This document shows, piece after piece, positions 59,786 to 64,000 of a stretch of DNA of 64,000 nt. A program made the position numbers and the translations under genes. The number at the start of each line of letters is the position of its first letter. Position 1 is the first letter of the stretch. The stretch lies in the NCBI GenBank assembly GCA_937951895.1, contig CALFER010000054.1, forward strand, positions 30,337-94,336. Reading direction: 5' to 3'. The notes under the pieces were generated by a model that saw only the letters and a program-made list of their open reading frames with translations, made no database searches and was not told the DNA's origin. This stretch comes from an uncultured bacterium (GTDB lineage Bacteria; CSSED10-310; CALFER01).

Positions 59786-62203
59786 ATGCGCAGGTTCATC
59801 CTATCATGTTGCATGCTGATCTCAATGTTCCTGTCCATCGTACGCGGTGCAGAATATGTCGTCAACGTCTATGCGGATCACGGGGATTTGAATCCCGGGG
59901 ACGGCATCTGTCAGAGCGATGGATTCTACAATTGTTCGCTTCGAGCGGCAATCGAAGAAGCCAATCTCGACGGTGAAGACTCGACGATCACCTTCGCGAT
60001 TCCTCTCTTCGGGACCGAATCAATCTGGGCCGCATCCATTCCCGCTCTTACTGAACCGACCATCATCGATGCGTCGGCTCGATGGCAGGGCTCATGGCCG
60101 GAGGGTCGACCTGGAGTTGAGCTTCGCGCGACAGATAACAGTTTGGGAATGTTGTACATTTCTGCGAACAATTGCATGATCTATGGTTTGATTTTCAGCG
60201 GTTCCGGAAACCGCTCGATTTATATCGCATCCGCCTCCGACACGATTATCGGAGGAATCGGATATGGTCAGCGCAACATCATCGCAGGAGGCGGCCCCGG
60301 AATCTCCATCGATCCACTCTGCCAGAATACGACTATTTCGGGGAACTATTTCGGAACATACGATGGATTGACACCCACCATCCCGGCCACCGGTCAGACC
60401 GGTATTCTGGCTTTAGGCAGCGGCAGCCTCATTGCGGATAACGTCATCGCAGGCTATGCGTATGGAATCACGATGACCGGATATGCCGGGCAGATCATCG
60501 GGAACAGAATCGGGATCAACATCCAGCAATCCGGAGTGCTCCCGAATGTCATCGGGATCCAGATGGGTGGCGGAGCGGGACTCGTGGAGACCAATTTCAT
60601 CTGCGGAAACGAGAATCATGGAATCCTGTGCTTCCACGATACGAGTACCATTATCCGAAACAATGTCATCGGAAATGGCATCCAGGGTCAGCATAACGCG
60701 GGTGATGGGATTCACATCGAACAAGGGCATGATTTGCAGATCCTGGACAACATCATCGCCGGCAATCTCGGGCACGGGATCTCGGCATCACCCGCCTTCG
60801 ATTGCATCATTTCCCGAAACCATATACTCGCGAATCACCGATCCGGCATCGAGCTTGCCGGCACGGGCAACAGCATCGGAGTCGCGGACTCTGAGCCATC
60901 CAATGCGATTTACTCGAATCTGGAGAACGGCATTCACCTGCAATCGATCGCCGGGTTCGTCGATACGACCTCCAATTTTATCGTCAACAATACGATAGGA
61001 ATGTCACCCTACCAACTCGCGGATTATGGGAACTCAGGCAACGGAATTCTGATCGACAATGCCGCACACCACAACAGCATCGGAGGCAGTTCGCTCAATG
61101 AAAGAAACTGGATCGGATGGAACAAAATGGATGGGATAGCCCTGAATGGAGCGAATGTCAGCGGAAACATCATTCAGGGGAATGTCATCGGAGCACTTTT
61201 CAACTTCGTGATCACCGCTCCGAACGGGCATCACGGGATCAGTCTGTATAGTGGTGCTGCAGGAAACACGATCGGAAGCGTCCAGGGGAATGGAAATCTG
61301 ATCATCGGGAATGGATGGAGCGGGATCGCGATCGTGGGAGCGGATTACAATGCGATTCTGTCGAACGAGATCGGTGGCGGGGCTGAGTATTCTACGGGAA
61401 ACGCTTTTTATGGGATTCATGTGAACGGGTCGACCGGCACGCAGATTCTGCTCAACAACATCAGCCTCAATGGTACGAATTCGGGTGAATCCGGCATCTT
61501 GGTTCAGGGAGCGACGGCCACGGGCAACACGATCTCGCTCAACAGCATCCACGATCATGCGGGTCCCGGCATCGAATTGTTCGATCAGGGCAACGGCAAT
61601 CTCGCGGCTCCGGTCATCACCTCAGTGTCTGTCACTCACGTTGAAGGAACCTCGATTCCGGGCGGATTGATCGAGATTTTCTCGGATTATGGAGACGAAG
61701 GACGGCACTATGAGATCACCGTCGGGTGCGACACAAACGGCGTCTTCGGAGTCGATCATGCGTGTCAGGGACCGTTTCTGACGGCAACGGTGACAGACGG
61801 ATCGATGAATACGTCTCCTTTTTCGGCGCCCGTCCCGCTTTCCTCGCTCGGCATGTCTCTTGAGATGCCGGCCCAGTATTTCTCGTATGGAGATTCCTGT
61901 TTCCTCAGAGCGCATATACGGAACGATCAGCCGCGGACGGGTGTTCCCGTGGCAGTGGTGCTCGATGTATTGGGAAGTTACTGGTTCTGGCCCGGATGGA
62001 CGCATGCATATGATGAATCGGTGCGCGATATCCCGACGGGCAACAGTGAGGCCGAAATCATTTCGCAGTTTGTCTGGCCGGATACGGGATATGACACGGC
62101 GTCCAATATCACCTTCTGGGGAGCGATGCTGACGGCGGGGCGTGATGAGGTATTGGGTGGGAATGCGGGCATCGGGAAATGGACGTTCGGGTTTGGGCCG
62201 TAA
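59786..62203 (+). CDS. Exported CSLREA parallel beta-helix protein with the shared C-terminal WP domain
   Basis: 805 residues. Signal peptide about 1-21 (ending VRGA). A CSLREA domain follows (DGICQSDGFYNCSLRAAIEEANLDG, read in two parts around residues 37-62). A long right-handed parallel beta-helix (about 110-600) has many NxIxGN...G rungs (GNHGIL-type turns such as NENHGILCF and GNLGHGISAS). A short Ig-like unit (VEGTSIPGGLIEIFSDY) precedes the C-terminal domain (690-805: GSYWFWPGW, FVWPDTGYD, WGAMLTAG, FGFGP). There is no Pro/Thr linker here. Probably secreted or surface-exposed; ligand unknown. Own strong promoter upstream. Confidence 0.88.
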   Translation: MRRFILSCCMLISMFLSIVRGAEYVVNVYADHGDLNPGDGICQSDGFYNCSLRAAIEEANLDGEDSTITFAIPLFGTESIWAASIPALTEPTIIDASARWQGSWPEGRPGVELRATDNSLGMLYISANNCMIYGLIFSGSGNRSIYIASASDTIIGGIGYGQRNIIAGGGPGISIDPLCQNTTISGNYFGTYDGLTPTIPATGQTGILALGSGSLIADNVIAGYAYGITMTGYAGQIIGNRIGINIQQSGVLPNVIGIQMGGGAGLVETNFICGNENHGILCFHDTSTIIRNNVIGNGIQGQHNAGDGIHIEQGHDLQILDNIIAGNLGHGISASPAFDCIISRNHILANHRSGIELAGTGNSIGVADSEPSNAIYSNLENGIHLQSIAGFVDTTSNFIVNNTIGMSPYQLADYGNSGNGILIDNAAHHNSIGGSSLNERNWIGWNKMDGIALNGANVSGNIIQGNVIGALFNFVITAPNGHHGISLYSGAAGNTIGSVQGNGNLIIGNGWSGIAIVGADYNAILSNEIGGGAEYSTGNAFYGIHVNGSTGTQILLNNISLNGTNSGESGILVQGATATGNTISLNSIHDHAGPGIELFDQGNGNLAAPVITSVSVTHVEGTSIPGGLIEIFSDYGDEGRHYEITVGCDTNGVFGVDHACQGPFLTATVTDGSMNTSPFSAPVPLSSLGMSLEMPAQYFSYGDSCFLRAHIRNDQPRTGVPVAVVLDVLGSYWFWPGWTHAYDESVRDIPTGNSEAEIISQFVWPDTGYDTASNITFWGAMLTAGRDEVLGGNAGIGKWTFGFGP

Positions 62204-62218
62204 GAGGTGGTGGCAGTC

Positions 62219-62281
62219 GAGTACGCCCGTCAGGGAGATTCACATCGACCACGATAGGATTGCGTTTCGATCTTTCTCGAT
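62219..62281. repeat. Copy 1 of an intergenic repeat that reads ERSKRN.IVV.V..PDGR on the minus strand
   Basis: A ~63-base stretch that recurs at 63417-63478. On the minus strand it reads ERSKRNPIVVDVNLPDGRT. It lies directly after the beta-helix gene in the 62204-62535 gap, which otherwise shows no gene. It may be a remnant of a coding sequence or part of a dispersed repeat. Confidence 0.65.
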
Positions 62282-62535
62282 CTTGAAGCCAACGTTCCAG
62301 CTGACAGGCACTGTCTACAGACGCGTACCGTCCACCTCCCGGACAATCATATAGGATAAGACGACAACGACAACGATTGAGACATCGACAACCGTTCCGC
62401 TGGCGCTTCACTGAAAACGAGTTCCTGTTGAGCCTGCATCACGCATCACTCGTCCGCCGTCGCGCCGTGAATTCCACAAGAACGGATATTCTTGAGCGCG
62501 AGGGCGGGTCGAAGTGCATGCGGTTGTTCGACCAT

Positions 62536-62859
62536 TCATGGTGCAAACATCTCCTGTAAAACAGATAAAATTTTCTCTGATTGCTCAGTCTTCAACCTGC
62601 CTAGCTGGTTTAATAATCGGGACTTGTCAATCGTCCGGATCTGATCCAGAACAACCTGTCCTTTTTTCCCGGCAAATCGGACCGGAATCCGGGTCGGATA
62701 GTCTCTTTCTTTTGTTGTCATCGGCGCGATGATCACCGTTCGGACGTTACGGTTCATTTCGTCCGGCGAGACGATGACACAGGGTCGGGATTTACGGATT
62801 TCACTCCCGATGGTCGGATCCAGATTGACCAGAAATATATCGAATCGTTTTACTTCCAT
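62536..62859 (-). CDS. mazF: MazF/PemK-family toxin (endoribonuclease)
   Basis: 107 residues from ATG 62859 (MEVKRFDIFLVNLDPTIGSE); an ATG six bases earlier (62865) is also possible. PemK-fold segments are FLVNLDPTIGSEIRKSRPCV, VSPDEMNRNVRTVIIAPMTT, FAGKKGQVVLDQIRTIDKSR and the C-terminal LKTEQSEKILSVLQEMF. The family cleaves mRNA at short motifs. The start overlaps the antitoxin gene end by 10 bases, the normal arrangement of a mazEF operon. Confidence 0.92.
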   Translation of the reverse strand: MEVKRFDIFLVNLDPTIGSEIRKSRPCVIVSPDEMNRNVRTVIIAPMTTKERDYPTRIPVRFAGKKGQVVLDQIRTIDKSRLLNQLGRLKTEQSEKILSVLQEMFAP

Positions 62860-63107
62860 TCCCATTCTTCTTCATCGAATGAATGGTCCATTGCATCCGT
62901 TGAATCCAGTAGTCCATCATCCCTGTTCTCGGCCATCGCAGCAAATGCCTCCGTCCATCCGGCGCGCGGCTTTCTGGATGATTGGATGATCAGTCTTTTG
63001 CTTTCAACCCGGATTTCAACTTCATCGTATAAACCGGTTTGATTCAACAAGACTTTAGGAATCCGTATCCCTTGAGAATTTCCAATTCTGACAATCTTTG
63101 TTTTCAC
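62850..63107 (-). CDS. mazE: MazE/AbrB-family antitoxin
   Basis: 85 residues from GTG 63107, with GGAG 7 bases upstream. The N-terminal swapped-hairpin AbrB-fold DNA-binding domain is MKTKIVRIGNSQGIRIPKVL and following EVEIRVESKRLIIQSSRKP. The acidic C-terminal tail (DAMDHSFDEEEWEWK) would bind and block the toxin. It overlaps mazF and is served by a near-perfect promoter at 63128-63156, which it probably represses. Confidence 0.9.
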   Translation of the reverse strand: MKTKIVRIGNSQGIRIPKVLLNQTGLYDEVEIRVESKRLIIQSSRKPRAGWTEAFAAMAENRDDGLLDSTDAMDHSFDEEEWEWK

Positions 63108-63127
63108 CCCAGTGCTCCAGTGATTAC

Positions 63128-63156
63128 ATTGTAGTTACCTTGGCGTTTCCTGTCAA
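63128..63156 (-). promoter_or_regulatory. Sigma-70 promoter of the mazEF operon
   Basis: On the minus strand a perfect TTGACA (63151-63156), a 17-base spacer and TACAAT (63128-63133). It lies 20 bases before the antitoxin GTG, leaving a very short leader, typical for an autoregulated toxin-antitoxin operon. Confidence 0.75.
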
Positions 63157-63264
63157 GCATTGGTTCAGGATATTCATCAAGCAGAGCATATCGTCAGAGG
63201 TTGATTTGCCTTAAGGGTTCTACAGGTTTCCCGGTTCTGAACATATTTGATGTTGAAGCAGGAA

Positions 63265-63286
63265 CGGCAGGCGTCTCTGCCTGCCG
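63265..63286. repeat. Perfect 8-bp hairpin in the 63157-63525 gap
   Basis: CGGCAGGC (63265-63272) and GCCTGCCG (63279-63286) pair perfectly around GTCTCT. No T-run follows, so it resembles a dispersed palindromic element. The rest of this gap holds the repeat copy at 63417 and no gene that I can support. Confidence 0.6.
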
Positions 63287-63416
63287 ACTTCATAAAGAAA
63301 ATTCGATCGGGTGGCGTCGGCCTCCGTGCCGGCGTGAAGAATCCGAGTCGTCGACTGGCTTCCCTCGTTTTATCTTCAGCAGTTCAACGATCCCAAAAAC
63401 ACCCGAGGCAACGGTA

Positions 63417-63478
63417 GAGCACGCCCGTCAGGGAACTCCACTTCAACCACAATCTGATTGCGTTTCGATCTTTCATGA
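63417..63478. repeat. Copy 2 of the intergenic repeat that reads ERSKRN.IVV.V..PDGR on the minus strand
   Basis: Matches copy 1 (62219-62281) closely at both ends. On the minus strand it reads ERSKRNQIVVEVEFPDGRA. Differences from copy 1 are mostly third-position or conservative (Asp/Glu, Leu/Phe), as expected of former or present coding sequence. It lies 47 bases beyond the stop of the minus-strand gene at 63526. Confidence 0.65.
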
Positions 63479-63525
63479 TCGAGTTGGCTCCATTCCTTGC
63501 TCGCCGGAACATCTGTCCTCCACCG

Positions 63526-63960
63526 TCAGTCAGACGACCATCCGAAGGACCAGACACCGAGATCACCCATGACGCTGGTCATTCCCGGATCCAGAATCGC
63601 ACCGTACCATGTGACTCCCGATCCGCTCCCGACATGCTCCGGCCACGAAAATGCAGGCAACACGGTCAGGATCGTCAGCCCGTACGGAATCGCAGGCAAC
63701 TCCTCCAGATAATCCGCATACTCGAATCCGAAATCCGGCGCAAAGTAATACTGTCCATAGATATCCAGAAGAATACACACGGGATGATGCGACAGAATCC
63801 GGTTGCTGCCGTTGAAAACCCCCGCCAGACAGGCACAGTCATCACCGGGACGAAACATCTCCCCCGGCATCCATATCGTCACACCGGTCGGCAACTCGGG
63901 ATACGGATACGATTCGAACCGCCCGATATCGAACGACAGGCCCTCTTTCTGCAGATCCAG
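63526..63960 (-). CDS. C-terminal fragment of an exported protein with the shared WP domain
   Basis: 145 residues are visible. The frame runs on into adapter sequence at 63961, so the apparent GTG start at 63975 (giving MLFRS) is artificial and the true N-terminus is missing. The visible part begins LDLQKEGLSFDIGRFESYPY and then carries the shared C-terminal domain: MFRPGDDCACLAGVFN, ILLDIYGQYYFAPDF, FSWPEHVG, YGAILDPGM and VWSFGWSSD. By analogy with the other members the missing part is an exported propeller or beta-helix body. Confidence 0.85.
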   Translation of the reverse strand: MDLQKEGLSFDIGRFESYPYPELPTGVTIWMPGEMFRPGDDCACLAGVFNGSNRILSHHPVCILLDIYGQYYFAPDFGFEYADYLEELPAIPYGLTILTVLPAFSWPEHVGSGSGVTWYGAILDPGMTSVMGDLGVWSFGWSSD

Positions 63961-64000
63961 AGATCGGAAGAGCACACGTCTGAACTCCAGTCACGAGTGG
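63961..64000. other. Illumina TruSeq adapter and index at the contig end (artefact)
   Basis: 63961-63994 matches the standard read-1 adapter exactly (AGATCGGAAGAGCACACGTC and the following CTGAACTCCAGTCAC part, overlapping by design), and GAGTGG after it fits a 6-base TruSeq index. It is not genomic sequence. Confidence 0.97.

Noticed and set aside
29733..62203. Shared C-terminal domain interpreted as a T9SS sorting domain
   Set aside because: The position is similar, but the motifs (YxFxPxW, FxWP, A[ML]LxPxM) do not match the known type A or B T9SS C-terminal domains and no T9SS genes are in the window.
63961..63975. GTG start giving an N-terminus MLFRS for the last gene
   Set aside because: Those bases are Illumina adapter, so the start is artificial.
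1..64000. tRNA, rRNA, insertion sequences, prophage
   Set aside because: No T-loop/anticodon arrangement, rRNA core, transposase or integrase sequence was recognised on either strand; this was by eye, so a covariance-model scan could still find a small RNA.

Overview
The window looks like one end of a contig from an uncultured, Gram-negative (diderm) bacterium, GC roughly in the high fifties. Evidence for the outer membrane is a TonB-dependent receptor, a Kdo-kinase-like LPS kinase, a GT9 heptosyltransferase-like enzyme and a DUF5916 beta-barrel-type protein. The phylum cannot be named from the sequence. The many large exported proteins with Pro/Thr linkers recall several uncultured candidate phyla, but that is only an impression. 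The last 40 bases are Illumina adapter plus a 6-base index, so the right edge is a true contig end with an artefact.

Layout. 1-3.0 kb: partial DUF1573 protein (minus), then a plus-strand pair (S51-like peptidase, AMP nucleosidase) and a 54-residue membrane protein. 3.0-11.8 kb (minus): GH13 enzyme, MacAB-type export system (fusion protein, ATPase, two permeases) and class II aldolase. 12.1-18.5 kb (plus): complete branched-chain amino-acid-type ABC importer (livJ-H-M-G-F order) followed by a BT1-family-like transporter. 18.5-25.6 kb (minus): a 1,722-residue Ser/Thr kinase / sigma-54 activator, a convincing -24/-12 promoter, a tiny secreted Pro-rich protein and a PAS-receiver protein, probably one signalling unit. 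25.7-32.0 kb (plus): sigma-70 promoter, cobalamin riboswitch with intrinsic terminator, BtuB-like receptor and three exported partner proteins, a probable vitamin B12 capture locus. 32-47.3 kb (minus): aromatic amino acid lyase, hybrid histidine kinase, two giant exported proteins, HAD phosphatase, PAS-GGDEF protein, YyaL-like thioredoxin protein and Pcm. 47.5-50.4 kb (plus): an exported propeller gene broken by one in-frame TGA, and a type IV pilin-like gene. 50.4-57.3 kb: HEAT-repeat membrane protein (minus), a YfhO / LPS kinase / GT9 envelope operon (plus), and Ogt (minus). 57.3-64 kb: DUF5916 protein, a CSLREA beta-helix exported protein, a MazEF pair, intergenic repeats and an adapter-truncated exported protein.

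Two themes unite the window. First, five exported proteins (genes ending at 30836, 36151, 49657, 62203 and 63526) share a ~110-residue C-terminal domain, usually after a Pro/Thr-rich linker, with the hallmarks xGxYxFxPxW, a later F-x-W-P and a terminal A[ML]L-x-P-x-M ... FG[WFY]. It looks like a lineage-specific surface or secretion domain and is the best candidate for an undescribed system. Two other exported proteins end instead in a motif / membrane helix / basic tail sorting signal. Second, a BtuB-like receptor under a B12 riboswitch is followed by exported propeller-like proteins, one carrying the shared C-terminal domain. This suggests a B12 surface-capture apparatus analogous in layout to Bacteroides BtuB-BtuG but with different attachment.
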